Part shown: in pieces, positions 23,047-35,612 of the stretch | How the letters are laid out: each line of letters opens with the position of its first letter | Numbering within the stretch: position 1 is the first letter of the stretch | Origin: Epiperipatus broadwayi | Taxonomy: Eukaryota > Onychophora > Udeonychophora > Euonychophora > Peripatidae | Direction: 5' to 3' | Assembly (NCBI GenBank): GCA_028023455.1 | Contig: JAQFVV010012477.1 | Span: 1,919,501 to 1,983,500 of the forward strand | DNA length: 64,000 nt | Made by a program: the position numbers and the translations under genes | Notes under the pieces: generated by a model | The model's input: the letters and a program-made list of their open reading frames with translations, nothing else | Databases searched by the model: none | What the model was told of the DNA's origin: nothing

Positions 23047-24564
23047 TGATATAATTCAGAAATTAAAAATAAAATTAAAACGTAATTCAATGTAAGTTTG
23101 AGAATTGTAGAAATATTAACAAATATTTTTTGTAAATAAGTTTGAGAATTGTAGAAATATTAACAAAAACTTTTTGTAAATTTTAAATAAACACCTAAAT
23201 AAAAAAGACGCGATCTAATGCAAATCTGGTATTAATGGCGCCGCACTTTTACATGCATTTGGTAATTTTAAAAACGTACTGCATATTGCAAAATTGATTT
23301 AAAAAATTATTTCAAATTATTTACACATTAAAAACGTAATGTAGAAATATTAACAAAAAGTACTTTACCCGAATTAATGCGAATCTGGCATTAATGGCGT
23401 CCTTGTTATCACATGCATTTGGTAATGTATATTCAAAATTTGTTTTAAAAAATTATTGAAAATTATTTACACATTAAACGTAATTCAATGTAAGTTTGAG
23501 AATTGTAGAAATATTAACAAATATTTTTTGTAAATAAGTTTGAGAATTGTAGAAATATTAACAAAAACTTTTTGTAAATTTTAAATAAACACCTAAATAA
23601 AAAAGACGCGATCTAATGCAAATCTGGTATTAATGGCGTCCAGAAAACGCCGCACTTTTACATGCATTTGGTAATTTTTAAAACGTACTGCATATTGCAA
23701 AATTGATTTAAAAAATTATTTCAAATTATTTACACATTAAAAACGTAATGTAGAAATATTAACAAAAAGTTTTTGTAAATTTAAAATAAACAGATAAATA
23801 AAAAACACTTTACCGGAGAATAAATTATTTACACATTAAACGTAATTCAATGTAAGTTTCAGAATTGTAGAAATATTAACAAAAACTTTTTGTAAATTTA
23901 AAATAAACAGATAAATAAAAAACACTTTACCGGAGAAGTTTGAGAATTGTAGAAATATTAACAAAAATTTTTTGTAAATTTAAAATAAACAGATAAATAA
24001 AACACTTTACCCGAATTAACAGCTCAAAAAAGTAACTGTGATGCCGTGGATAGCAAAATCGCAATAGACAGAAAAATCAAAAAATTTCCCAAACCTCTCT
24101 ACGAATTTTAAATCTCGCGGGTGAAAAAAAAAAAAAATTGACTCTCTGATGGATTAATCATGCCAGTCACTTGGTTACCATGACAACGTTGTCATGCAAA
24201 AAACGTCGATGTCTACCGGAAGGGAAATCAGTAAGTCAAAAACATCATCGGTTGAATTATTCACAAGTACCGAAATTCTTGATAATATCTAAACTTCAAC
24301 TTTCTAATATCAGACTTAATTTCAACATTAAGTTTTTTTTAAACATCTGATGAGCCATCCAAAGCTTTTAACATATTTCTCTGATTAATTTTACATACCA
24401 GCGCATCTGTCACCCAAAGAGATCTTCTTCTGTTCTTACTTGTCAATTTTAAATGAAGCTTTGCTTTAGCAATTAAATCTAAACAAATAGCTTGGAACCC
24501 CAAAAATGCATCATTTACATTATCTATCATAAAAATCTCATCCCAATTCTGAACAGATAATAAA

Positions 24565-25320
24565 CTAATTCAATTTAGAAAAAGATAATTTCTCAACATA
24601 TGCACAAACATTAATATTATCCATACAATTCAATATTTTTAATTCAGTAGCAAAATGATCTGTAAGAAATAATTTAGAAAGAGACGAATCAGAAAATAAA
24701 CCGCGGCTTAATCTAACAAAAATATGATCTAAAAGAGATTGAGATATAAGAGTTATATGCGTAGGTGAAAAAAGCGTTTGACTAAATCCATAGCTATAAA
24801 GCAAATTTAAATAATCTATAGTAGACTTACAAGCATTATTTAACAAATCAATATTTAGATCACCCATTAAAACAGCAGATTCTGAACCCAAATCTAATAA
24901 CAAAGAATCAAGTTCAGTAACAAAATCCAAAACTTTACTTGTACATGATCTATATATAGCCAAAATAGAAAGCACACATTTAGGAAGTCTCAAAGTTAAT
25001 AAAATACATTCTGCAGTATTAAATGTTGGAATAATGAAAGAAAAGTCTAAACCGGATTTTATAAAAACCATAACACCACCTGATCGTAAATGCATACGAG
25101 GAGAAAGTATACTCGTATAGCCATTCAAACTATATAAATTTTATTCTTGTAAAGAAATCCAAGTTTCCGTTAAAATAATTATATCAAAATGAAATAAAGA
25201 AAAATTATTTAAATAAACTACAAGTTCATCAAAATGACATCTAATGCTACGTATATTTAAATGAAATAATTTAAGTGAATCAAAATCTTTTTTCTGAGAA
25301 ATGAAATCAGAATTTATCAT
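24565..25320 (-). pseudogene. LINE A ORF2 start: AP-type endonuclease
   Basis: Apurinic/apyrimidinic-type endonuclease that would nick the target DNA. ATG at 25320-25318 opens ORF2; LFHLNIRSI and IIILTETWIS carry the conserved Asn and Glu, SGGVMVFIKSG and VLMGDLNIDLL follow, and FLTDHFATEL is the C-terminal His motif. One in-frame TAA lies at 25143-25141 (codon 60). The frame ends at 24565; the linker to the RT continues with shifts through 24530-24339 (TDALVCKINQRNMLKA) and RKLKFRYYQEF to about 24262, where the foldback element interrupts it. Confidence 0.88.
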
Positions 25321-25381
25321 AATAAATAAATTTCAGAATGACTCCAAATCACTTTCATTTCTAATTAAAACACGAGGAGAA

Positions 25382-26212
25382 TTATAATCTTTTCTCACAT
25401 ACACCTTGACCAGAACGTAACTTCTGTTTCGCCAACCATAAAAGCCTTCTATTGAATGGAGTCAAACACTGATTAATATAAATACGTTTGTTATTATTAA
25501 TCCCAGGCAAAATTTGAGAAACTGTTAAAACAGATTTTTTTTTTATTAAAAACTGTATGGCAGAATTACGTGATTTAAATCGAGCTACAACAAAACCTGG
25601 AGCTCCTGATTTATTTTTTGTACGGAAAACATTTTCCAAATCAATAGCGACATCTGAAATTCCGAGCTTGTCCGCCACGTTAGTTAAAATTAACGGCAAA
25701 TTTTCATTTTCTTGAAAAGGCAAACCCTGTATTTCAACTTCATGATCCAGATTAAATCGTTCCATAGAATGTAATTTATCTTTCAGTAACAAAATCTCAT
25801 TCTCATTTGAAGTACAGGAATTAGAAAGACGAATTATTTCTTGATTATTCCGATCCACATTTTCACGTAAAGAAATAACTTCTGCCCACAAATTAGCAAC
25901 TGCTTGAGATAACTCTGAAATTGTATTATGAATTACGGGCAAAAAAATTTAATTTGTCCAAAATTTCCTCCAAAATTAAATCAGGTGAACTTTTAGCAGT
26001 CATAGATGAATCCAAAACATCGCTAGCCTTAGAAAAACTAACTCTACAAGCAGCACACCTCCATTCTTGCTTCTTTTTTATAGACATTCTTCGGTAAGTA
26101 GTATCGCCAAAGATGCACATGCAAAGTGCATACCGGACGTACAACCAAAGCAGGATACGAAATTACCATTTTTTGGTAAAAGTTCTTTACAAATAGAACA
26201 TGAATCCATCAT
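25382..26212 (-). pseudogene. LINE A ORF1: PHD finger plus FP25-like protein
   Basis: Nucleic-acid-binding ORF1 product. ATG at 26212 is followed by a PHD-type zinc finger: CSIC, CFGC, MHFAC and, after a frameshift near 26110, WRCAAC, giving the C4HC3 ligand order. A coiled-coil-like segment follows (LWAEVISLRENVDRNNQEI), then an FP25-like domain (VEIQGLPFQENENLPL, ENVFRTKNK, GFVVARFKSRNSAIQFL). The PHD plus FP25-like arrangement is known from ORF1 of CR1/Jockey-type LINEs. The gap of about 60 bp to the ORF2 start is normal. Confidence 0.8.
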
Positions 26213-26245
26213 TAAAAATTTAAAGTTAAAAAATCAAGAGAACAA

Positions 26246-26272
26246 CAACAACAATAATAATAATAATAATCC
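26246..26272. repeat. (AAC)n(AAT)n array between LINE A and LINE B1
   Basis: Four AAC-like and six AAT units exactly where the 5' end of LINE A and the truncated 5' end of LINE B1 meet. Confidence 0.85.
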
Positions 26273-26282
26273 ATAGTATCCT

Positions 26283-27349
26283 ATAATAAAAAGAAAGCAA
26301 TTATCCCACCTATTACAGACCTCCGGCCAATATCTATGGGACCTTTGCCAATCAAAATTATGGAGAAAATTATTAAAGATGAAATTGAACCATATATAAT
26401 GCCACTTATCTCCGAAGCACAATATGCAAAAAAAAAACTCTTCAACAACAGAAGCAGCCTTATTCTTCAAAGCAATTCTAGCCACAGTAAAACAGCGGAA
26501 AAATACGGATCCATTGTCGTGCAGCTTGACATAGAAGCTGCATTTGACTCAGTCAATATATACACACTTCTGAAAATGCTAAAAGACACAGAAATTCCTA
26601 GAACACACTTATATATAATTGCTAACCTGCTTCTGAACAGAGAGATCCATATAACTTTAAATGGAAGAAACTCACCATCTTTCACACCCACCAAAACTAT
26701 ATCCCAAGGATCCCCTCTTAGTTCACTATTGTTTATATTTTACATCAATCCCCTTATTAAAAGCATACAAAATGCATTTACTGGGATTGAGATACCAGAC
26801 ACAACACAGTGCACTACATGCATTGCCTATATGGATGATGTTACAATATTCCTAACATCAAAAAAACAAATACCACAACTCCAAAAGATATTGCAAGAAT
26901 ATTCACAAAAATATGAATTAACATTTAATCTGGCAAAAACCACAGCCTGGTCACTATACACTGGTAAACCATGTACATTAATTTACAAATCAAAACCAAA
27001 CTCTTTCCTTGGATTCCCATTTCATATGGGAATTACAGAAATGAGATGCCATATCCAAAATAAACTTAAAGAAGAAGCCACAAAAATTATAAACTCCTTG
27101 TCCAAGGCATATCTTTCACTATATTCCAAAGTACAGTTAATTAACCAGCTTATCACAACCCAAATAACATACTATGTACCGGTTATTTCATTCTCAAAGG
27201 GGTTCATTTCAAAAATTAAAACCATATATAATAAACTACTTTGGGCCAAAAAAACAGTAGCAATTTCCACAAAAAAACTTATCCAACCTCTAATAAAAAA
27301 ATGGACTTGGCTTGCACAACATCAATGTTTTTTCATATACAGAAGTTAA
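26283..27349 (+). pseudogene. LINE B1 reverse transcriptase
   Basis: Long open RT frame. Motifs: RPISMGPLPIKIMEKI; VVQLDIEAAFDSVN (catalytic Asp); TISQGSPLSSLLFIFYINPL; IAYMDDVTIFL (YMDD catalytic pair); NSFLGFPF; and thumb-like LYSKVQLINQLITTQITYY. The true upstream part (endonuclease, ORF1) is missing here because the copy is truncated. The longest frame starts at an internal Met (26336), but RT similarity begins near 26283. It ends at a stop at 27349, beyond which the C-terminus continues with stops and shifts. Confidence 0.9.
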
Positions 27350-27699
27350 GGAACTCAATAATCACAATACTTGCCAAATAACCCAAAAATTAACCACTTG
27401 ATAGAAGTTACTCCAATCGATAGACCACCTCCAAAAGGTTTTTTTTTTCACTAACATTATATACCAATGCAAAACCACAGACAAGATTCCAGAACAGTAT
27501 TTGCATAAGTATTCATACTGGGATATTTATGGTTTAATAAACAGAGAAGCAGATACTAATATTATACAACCTATGCAAGGAATTAAAAATAAGAGACTAC
27601 TCAAGGAATATAAAAAATGAGCTCTACAGCCCAAATACTTTGATTTTATCATAAAAATCAATCTCATTGCCTTGCCAACAACCCACTTTCTTTATCATA

Positions 27700-28110
27700 A
27701 AAGAATGTATATATATATATTGACCCCTTCTGTGGACTCTGCCATCGAGCAGAAGGGACACTGGACCACTTTATTTATCAATGTGTAGCACTTAACCAAA
27801 CATGACAGATGATGTGTAACACCTACAGAAAACTGGGTACAATCATTAATCACATAATTGCTGCTTTTTAGGGAAGATCAATACCTAGCATTAGGGCAGC
27901 CACATTTGTTCTATATGCATACTGGTGCACCCGATGTCCTTTCTTAATTGGCAATAACACCAGATGAAACCCAGCTACATTTAGCAACAAACTGCTACAC
28001 ATTCGAAATAGAGATAAAATAATAACCAACCCCCACTTATATGCAGCAACATGGTCATTGTTAAAACAAACATCAATGCTGTGAATGCTGCAAAGACATG
28101 TGTGCAAAAC
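27700..28110 (+). pseudogene. LINE B1 C-terminal zinc knuckle and tail domain
   Basis: DPFCGLCHRAEGTLDHFIYQC gives the C-x2-C...H...C knuckle found after the RT in many LINEs. A tail with IRAATFVLYAYWCTRC, RNRDK and AATW follows. The same order (IR, W-TRC, TRD/NRD, TW) occurs in the fragments at 52833 and 55890, linking them to this LINE group. Stops interrupt the frame. Confidence 0.75.
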
Positions 28111-28312
28111 TAAATAAGCTCCTCAAACTTTAGAATTCTGATTATTTTTGCTTTTTTATTTTTTATATTATTATAGTCCATTAACCACAAAGTGTAACCT
28201 CTAAATTCATTTATATGTGTTTACCATAATATCATTCATTGTATGTCAAATTTAAAATTTTCTAGATGTAAACTTATGTAAACCATTGAGATCAATAAAG
28301 CCTTTATTGAAA

Positions 28313-28401
28313 CATAATAATAATAATAATAATCATCATCACCACCATCATTATCTTTATTATTGTTGTTGTTGTTGCTTTTGTTGTTGTTATTATTATT
28401 A
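28313..28401. repeat. Trinucleotide array between LINE B1 and B2
   Basis: (AAT)n, then ATC/ACC, then TTG/TTA units. B1 (plus) and B2 (minus) meet here tail to tail, so both 3' ends face one array. Confidence 0.88.
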
Positions 28402-29891
28402 ACTTTCAAAAAATTATTCAACAAAGCATAAAAAGTTACATTATTTCTTTTTTGTTTATAGTATTAGATTAAAATTTACAAATAAAAATATTTTATAAAG
28501 AGTCAACAGTTTGCAATTTCACTGAGCTGTTTTTAATGTTGGTATGGCAGTAGTAACAAGTGACACTCTTTGGCTTTTTCTTTTCATTTTTTATTTTTTA
28601 TTCTTGAGTGATTTCTTTATTAAAGGTTTGAAAGTAACTGCAATTGAAACCAGACGATTTTTTTTTTTGATATGTTTTTCCAGTTCATTTTTGAATATGT
28701 TTGGGTGTCTGCTTGGATTGTTGTTGTATAAGAATTTGCACCCTGTGCACAATATGACATATAGGATGAATACACTGATCTTAATTTCAGCAAATACCCC
28801 TTTTTTGAATGATTCAAACAGGCAAATAATCTTTATTTTTGAAGAGTATATATATTATTGTCTGAATTTTATCAAGGCCTTGCCATGAAAGAAAAAAGTG
28901 ATCCTGTGTTTTTAAGTCTTTGTGACAAATGGTGCATAGTTGGTCCACATTTTGGCATTCAGTTCAAGTATCTAGAATTTGAATTTTTGGTGGAGTTGTT
29001 AGTTGGTGATGTTGAGCATAGTTTTATCATGGTCTTGTATAGAGGGTAGACGTGAATGGATATCCTAATATTTGAATTTGTTTTGTACTGTTTGAAAACC
29101 AAGTTTTCTATAGACAACAATGGAGTGAGTAATATTTTTATGTATTCTTGAATTGGAGGTGGTTTATCTGTGGGACTGATTTACAGACTTTTTGTAGATA
29201 TGGGAATGTTTTTGGATATTGAGAGATCATATTGTTTTTTTTTTTTTTTGGAATCTGGATGTTAGAATTGAGTGAAGACTTAGTCTATTTTGTGAGAGTG
29301 AATTTTAGAGATGTCTTATGGATATCATCATTATCTTTTTATCCCACAGAAGTTTCCTGCAAAGTGAGTCTATTTGATTAAAATAGTTTTGGTATATAAT
29401 ATTGCTATTATCGAGTATGTAATTTTTGTTATGATCAACATGTTAAAAAGTAATATTTTAGTGTAAAATGAAATATATGATTTTGTTAACGAATTGTCTG
29501 TACTTTATATTTTTGATTTTGGGTGTATTTTATATAAGTGACCATATTGTTGAATGCTGCAAATTGAACTGGAGTCCAAAAATTGGGTTAGTTTTGCCTT
29601 TAAAATGATTTGTTAATGTACTACAAGTATAGATGTATCAAACTCTAGATTTTTCTTGTTGAATGTTAACTTGTAGTCATCTTTATAATCTGAAAAAATC
29701 TTCAAAAGTTTGAGAATGTATTATTTTGATGGCAAAAATATTGAGAGATCATCCATGTAAGCTATAGGTGAGATGTTGGTGTTTAAACATAGTATGTAAA
29801 TTCCATATATGTGATTCTCTATGGTGTTAATCAGAGGTTTTATGTAAGCAGTAAATAGTAAGCCACTAAGAGGAGAGCCTTGTGAGATGGA

Positions 29892-30134
29892 TTAATGTAG
29901 TACAACTGGGGGTGAAGTTTTGCCATTTAAAGTTACATGCATTTCACAATTTAATAACAGGTTAGCAAGTAGATATAAGTTGTCCTTTGGTACTTTATTT
30001 TCTTCTAGGATTTTAATAAGTGTATTTATCTGTATCACATTAAGGGTTGCTTCTATATTTAACTGAATCACAACTGTACTATATATTTTGTTTTCTTTTA
30101 CTGTTTCTATATTTGTTTTGAATAGAAAATGCAA
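29892..30134 (-). pseudogene. LINE B2 reverse transcriptase fragment
   Basis: VVIQLNIEATLNVIQINTLIK and LYLLANLLLNCEMHVTLNGK align residue by residue with QLDIEAAFDSVN and IIANLLLNREIHITLNGR of B1. The catalytic Asp-Ile-Glu has become Asn-Ile-Glu, so it could not be active. Flanking RT parts are in other frames. Confidence 0.82.
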
Positions 30135-30973
30135 CTTACTCTGCTGATGACATTTTTTTTTTTTGAAAACTGCATTTTAGATAATTTTGGTATAATGTCA
30201 GGCTCTACTTTGTCTTATATTACTGTCTCTGTTATTTTTATAGCTAATGGAGACATTGAAATTGGACATAAGTTTGTTAGTGTGGAAATCAGATCTTTTT
30301 TCTTCATAAATGGTGTGATATTTGATAGGGTCCTGTTATTCCATAAATAAATTTAGATAAAAAAATTGTAAGATCAATGATGTATTTGGCTGTAAATTTT
30401 TTAAGATGTGCATATATGAATTTAGGAATTTTGTCAATTTCTGGATGGCATGATTTTGGTATTGCCTCTATTGTTTTGTATAAAATCATTAGGGATAAAT
30501 TGGATTTTTTGTTCTGATTTGCCATATGAAAAATGTGATAGATTGAGGGGGAAATTTTTATATAGCCTATCTTTAAAATAAATATTAACTCCAGCACGAA
30601 GTCTCCACAAATGGTATCTGATTGTATTTTAATGTCAGGTAGTACTGGAACTTGCGAGGGTTGACCCAATGCCCATCTAATATAATTTCTGGTTAAGATG
30701 TGAAGCTTATTTAGGAATACTTTTTTGTTGCTATGTATTCTTGTAAATTGTTTTGAAATAGTTTGAATGTCTTATTTAATGCTTGAAATTTGGGTTGATC
30801 ATGATTTGATTTTGATGTTAAAATGTTTTTTTATATATGGCATCCATAAGATGTAAGAGTTTTATTTGGAGATTGTGTGGTACCAGTAAATGATAATATA
30901 TTAACAAAGGCATGCCATGCATGAACTGTATTCATTTGTAGAACTTTCATTTTCTGCAAATAAAATATATATT

Positions 30974-31720
30974 TCAGAGAATAGAAATTCTGGAGTGCAT
31001 GATGGAAGTAGATGGTTTATCCTGTAATGGATATTGTCTATCATTGAAATTAAGATCCAGAGTAACAATAACAGCTGAATGATCAGATTGAGGGGAGTTG
31101 TTTAGACAGATACTTATCATGCTGTGTAATGATGGTGAATAGAATATCAGGTTTATTAGCAATGAGTATCTACCATTATTAAATGATACTGACCTTTTTG
31201 GCAAGAATCCCATTCCATTCATCTTAGGGACTGAGAGAAAATGAAGCCATTTTTGAGTGAAGTTTTCATATAATATGTTGAAATACCAGATTCCATATAA
31301 GTAATATTGGATATGACCTGTTTGCAAATTTGGAGTTTAGAATTAGCATTAGTCTATTTATGATGGTGGAACCTAGAGAGATGCATATGAGTTCTATGTT
31401 TAGTACTATTACTTTGTAGTGAAAAGTGATAATTAAGATAGATGCATCAATTTATATTATTTTAAATGAATTAAATGGGCATTTTTATCAATGATGATAT
31501 GTGTTCCTGCTGATGGTTTGTCTGATGTGTTTGAGAAGGCTGCAAACCCTTTGTTACAAAGATTGTCTGATGGATTTATTTGTGAGCCATTGTAAGTTTT
31601 GTTTTCTATCATGCCAAATAAGTGTGGTTATATGATTTTGTATTATTTAGTGAGAAGTCTAATTTTTTGAGGGGAGTTTAACTCTCTGACATTGAAAACA
31701 CCTATATTTAGTTTTATTTA
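30974..31720 (-). pseudogene. LINE B2 AP-type endonuclease, decayed
   Basis: It starts with NIGVFNVRELNSPQK and ends with QSDHSAVIVTLDLNF, the conserved SDH motif of AP-type endonucleases. The region FTQKWLHFLSVPKMNG and KRSVSFNNGRYS matches the plus-strand copy at 37794-38009. Several stops. Confidence 0.8.
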
Positions 31721-31975
31721 TAGTCCGTTTGTATTATATATACTGTATATTTAAGCATTTCTTGATTTAGTTATCTTATTACATTGAACTAAAAAAAAAA
31801 ACTTTTTTTTTATTTTTCAAAAAGCATTACAGTAGGGGTTTATTTCCTTGCATAAAATAATCAGAGGTAGCAAAATAAATGTATAGATTATTGACAGAGG
31901 CTATAACTTTGTTTATATATGTTTATGGACTAAATAATTGTTGACTAGTCTTTTTATCACCTGATCTCACTTGCT

Positions 31976-33413
31976 TTAATATTTATTTATTTTTAATTTT
32001 AAGTCATATGTATTTCTATCCCTTACCACTTCCATAGGACTATATTCTTTATCTGATGAAAGTGATGAGGTGTCACTATTTTTTGAATTGTTCACATTTC
32101 TGTTTTTTGTTTTACTTGATCCAATTGTTGTGGGGGGGGGGATTTCTACATCACTGGTATCCATTAATAAATCCTTCATTTTTTTACTCTTATTTTTTGA
32201 TGGAGGGTAATCTGCTATTTTTTCTTTCATTTGGGAGTATTATTTAGTATCTCTTCAGAACAAATAGTAAGAGTACCTGTTATATCCAGTGATGTTTTAT
32301 TTAGGAGAATTGAAAGAAGTGTTTTATCAACATGATAAATTTCCTTTAAATTATCTTTAGATTGCAATTTATTTTCAAAGGTAATAATAGGCTTTTTTGT
32401 CTTTGTTTGTGCTGAATTTTTCTTTTTCTTCTAATTCTGTGGTTTGTTCTTGACATTTTCCCTCCAATTCTATTTGTGGGTGGTTGTCTACTTTTTTGGA
32501 CTTTGATTGTTGAATATTGCCCTTACATTACAAAGAGTGCAGTATAGCTTTGGACAATTGCTTATCTGGTGGTGACATTCTTTGCAGTGGAAACATTGGG
32601 GTTTTAATCTATTGTTAAAAATAACATTGTTATTTGTGTGGGTATATTTTTAGGAGATATTTTATTTTTTTGTTGTTTAACTTTATATACATAGTGATTG
32701 CTGAAAATAGGAACTGGTATATTTTTTATACAAGTAGGTTAGAAGTTTATAATTTTTCCGAATAGCTCCATTAGCTTGATGAAATCTTCAATTGTATAAT
32801 CAAGGTAAGTGTTTTTTAATTAGTTATGCTATGATTTTCTCTGTTAGGGTAAACTAATATTAGCATATATTGATCCAACATTTTAATTTATTTAAAAATT
32901 TCTTTTTTCTCCTTATTTTCAAATTTTAATATTAAATACCCAGGATTTGGATATTCTGCATTTCGTATAATTGTACTCCATATGTTTTTTCATTAATCTT
33001 GTCAAATAAAAGGTCTTTTGGGAATCTGAAAAGTGAACAATGCTTATCAGTGGTTGTCATTATTAGTGAGCAGTCTCTAAAAAAGTGTTTGAATGATCTA
33101 AATAAATCCTTCAGTATGGTTGTATTGAAAACTTAGGTAATTTTTTTAAACCTTCTTTGGTCCATACTTCTTGTGCTTCTTTAATGTCAATGTCTTTAGT
33201 TTTTGATAGAGAATCTAACTTGATAAGATCTCCAATGGTTGATCAGTGAAATCTAGTAACATGTTGCATTATTGTTCTATTAACTGTCTGCATTTCATTT
33301 TTTTCTCCACTCTGTTGAATAGATAAATTTTGTTACTTCTGTATATGAACTTTTAATATTTTTTCACATGTGGAAGTGGACATATTAACTGAACTCTGAT
33401 TTGCAATGGCCAT
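31976..33413 (-). pseudogene. LINE B2 ORF1, decayed
   Basis: ATG at 33413 starts MAIANQSSVNMSTST. A Cys/His-rich patch lies near 32600-32540 (CHHQ...CPKLYC) and the C-terminal part is acidic and Ser-rich (SSLSSDKEYSPMEVVRDR, 32110-32020). The relation to ORF1 is positional (upstream of the endonuclease) and by a matching segment SSDEEYRF in B4 near 36897. Fold unknown. Confidence 0.6.
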
Positions 33414-33590
33414 ATTTTAATATAATCATAAAGGATTGCTGAGTTTTTTGCATTCAAATTAAAAGAATTTTCTACATATAATATGCTAATTATTTACTTT
33501 AGTGATTTGTATCCTTGGGTGTTTAATATTTTCTTGACTTTTGCTAGCTTTATTTAAAGCTTTACCAAACACTAAGCACTCTCTGGAGGT

Positions 33591-33766
<176 letters not shown>

Positions 33767-35462
33767 TCAAAAAGACTTTATTGCATATAACAAAAAAAAA
33801 GGTTACATTAATAACCATTTGACTATATGCAGATAAATTGTATAAACACATTGAAAATTGTAATCGGGGGAAGGGCAACAAAAATAAAGGATATGCATAT
33901 GGTTTACAAATTTGAGTTTATTTCTACATACACATCCAACCAGTTTTATACACTGACAAGGTTCTTAGTATTTACTTTTATTAGTCTCTTTTCATGCTAT
34001 AATTTTGAACATTGTTGCAATATGGAGCAAGTAGCTGTGTACATCAATTGGGATATATTTTTTTCATCTCTTAAGTGGAATAGTTCAATTTTGTTCTAGA
34101 ATACATTTGGATGTCTTCTTGGATTATTGTTACACATGGTAGAGTATCTTGTACCCCATAGTGAAAATAATGTAGAAATATTTGCTTGAATGATTGTAAA
34201 AGTTTTAAGGTCACAATCTCTTTCTTTGTACAATGATAGTACAGATGAGAAAATATTATAAAATGCAGGGAAGGTAAAAAAAATGATCTTGAGTCTCAAT
34301 CTCTTTTATGACTTAACCAGAATATGTCTTCTGCATTTATGTAATGTCTTCTGTATCTATAAAAGTTTAATGTTGGTAGTGCTTCAAGATTTAATTTGAG
34401 CAGAAAATCATAATATTTGGGCTCTAACAACCAGAATTTGAATTTTGGGTTAGTTATTTATTGTTAATGTTTAGAAATGATCTTTTACTATTTAACACAA
34501 AGAGAGAGCAAATTGTCTGGTATATATCCCAATATTTAAATTTATCTTGAAGTGGTGAATAAGTAAAGTTTAAAATGTTGAAAATTAATATGAGCAAGAT
34601 TTTCCAGTATTCATTGATTGGTGGCAGCTTATCTGTTGGGGGTAATCTTGAAGAACATTTTCATGTATGGCAATAAATGAGAACATGCAGAAATAAGATT
34701 TAATGTCTTTTGAACATTAAAAATATTTATTGAATGTAGTCCCAAATCATTTTGTATTAGAAGAGCTTGAATATGTTTTAGTGAAACTGAAACAATCTTT
34801 TACCCCCACAGCATATTTCTATATAGTGAATTTATTTTACTAGTAAAAGATTTAGTGTATAGTATTATTGGAGAATAATATGTGATTCTAGTCATAATTA
34901 ACAGATTAAAACAGGGATACTTTTGAGTACAATGATAGGTAAGATTTTGAAACTGAATTGATTATATTTTTCAATTTTATTTTTAATTTTGTCTTGTAAT
35001 TGTTGGCACACTTCTAGGTTGCTCAAATGGAAGGGGAATCCCACAAAAGAGCTAAGTTTTTCTTTAAAAAATTGTGTGTGAAATTGTCCTGTATATATTG
35101 ACTAAGCAGAAGGTTTATCCATGTTAAACTTCAGCTTATATTTGTTAGTATATGAATCAAATTTTTTTAATAGAGTTGGGGTCTGTATTTTAGAGGTTAA
35201 AAAAATCAAGACATCATCCATATAGGCAATATAGGAGATGTTTGCTTTGAGACTGTGTATGTATATGCCCGATAATTCTTTTTTTATCATATTCAATAGA
35301 TAGTAAAAATAGTGCACTTAGCAGAGAACCTTATGGAATTGAACAGTAAAGTACAAAAGAGGGTGAATTCTTCCCTTTAAGTTTAATATATATTTCTTGA
35401 CTAAAAAAAGATTGATGATTAAGTGTAGTAAGGATTAAGGATCTCATTATTGCTGTGTCTGC
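33767..35462 (-). mobile_element. LINE B copy 3, 5'-truncated in the RT
   Basis: The 3' end is at 33767 and the 5' truncation at about 35462. It contains RT pieces: SFFSQEIYIKLKGKNSPSF, a decayed QGSPLSS box, and IAYMDDVLIFLTSK (35235-35190) with intact YMDD. The open piece 35317-35102 is the longest frame. Confidence 0.85.
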
Positions 35463-35612
35463 TTATTCTTCTTCTTCATTATTATTATTATTATTATTAT
35501 CATCATCATCATCATCATTATTATTATTGTTGTTGTTATTATTATTATTATTGTTGTTGTTGCTGTAGTTGTTGTTGTTGTTATTATTAGTAGTAGAAGT
35601 AGTACTAGTGTT
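35463..35612. repeat. Trinucleotide array between LINE B3 and B4
   Basis: TTC, TTA, TCA, TTG and GTA units between the truncated 5' end of B3 and the 5' terminus of B4. Confidence 0.9.

Larger units (their letters stand above)
21746..24257. mobile_element. 2.5-kb non-autonomous foldback DNA element
   Basis: The ends are inverted repeats: TCAACCGATGACGT at 21746 and ACATCATCGGTTGA ending near 24256. The target duplication is ambiguous (TA or AATT) because the flanks are AT-rich. The left end is a 184-bp palindrome; the interior is repeated non-coding modules (for instance AGTTTGAGAATTGTAGAAAT, about 398 bp apart at 23093 and 23491), two GC-rich hairpin modules, an internal copy of the end sequence (about 22805-22825) and a perfect palindrome CATGACAACGTTGTCATG at 24179-24196. 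No protein is encoded. It interrupts LINE A between endonuclease and RT. A second copy lies at 58229-59305. Which transposase or Helitron-like system moves it is unknown. Confidence 0.82.
10993..26245 (-). mobile_element. LINE A: CR1/Jockey-like non-LTR retrotransposon, nearly full length, split by two insertions
   Basis: One minus-strand element whose parts lie in order. The 5' end is at about 26245; ORF1 (PHD finger and FP25-like domain) is 26212-25382; ORF2 endonuclease is 25320-24565; the N-terminal RT half is 21749-21156; the C-terminal RT half is 12394-11207; the 3' end is near 11000 with short AATTC-type tail repeats. Subtracting the LTR element and the foldback element leaves about 4.0 kb, a normal length for the class. 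The reading frame on both sides of the LTR element joins exactly once the element and one ATAG copy are removed. Several stops and frameshifts make it a dead copy. Confidence 0.88.
26273..28312 (+). mobile_element. LINE B copy 1, 5'-truncated in the RT
   Basis: Starts inside the first RT motifs (ITDLRPISMGPLPIK), runs through RT and a zinc knuckle, and ends with AATAAAGCCTTTATTGAAAC directly followed by a trinucleotide array. The ending matches copies B2 and B3. LINE B is distinct from LINE A (YMDD instead of FADD, different C-terminus). Confidence 0.88.
28402..33590 (-). mobile_element. LINE B copy 2, full length but decayed (5.2 kb)
   Basis: Both ends are recognisable. The 5' end (minus strand) is AGAGAGTGCTTAGTGTTTGG, matching B4. 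The 3' end is GAATAATTTTTTGAAAGTT, matching B3. In order on the minus strand: 5' leader, ORF1 (33413-31976), endonuclease (31720-30974), RT (about 30350-29050) and zinc knuckle (CTICHKDLKTQDHFF near 28940). Many stops and shifts throughout. Confidence 0.85.

Noticed and set aside
30148-30180. CTGATGA followed by GAAA inside LINE B2, as a hammerhead
   Set aside because: The sequence between is a T run that cannot form helix II; it is LINE coding sequence.
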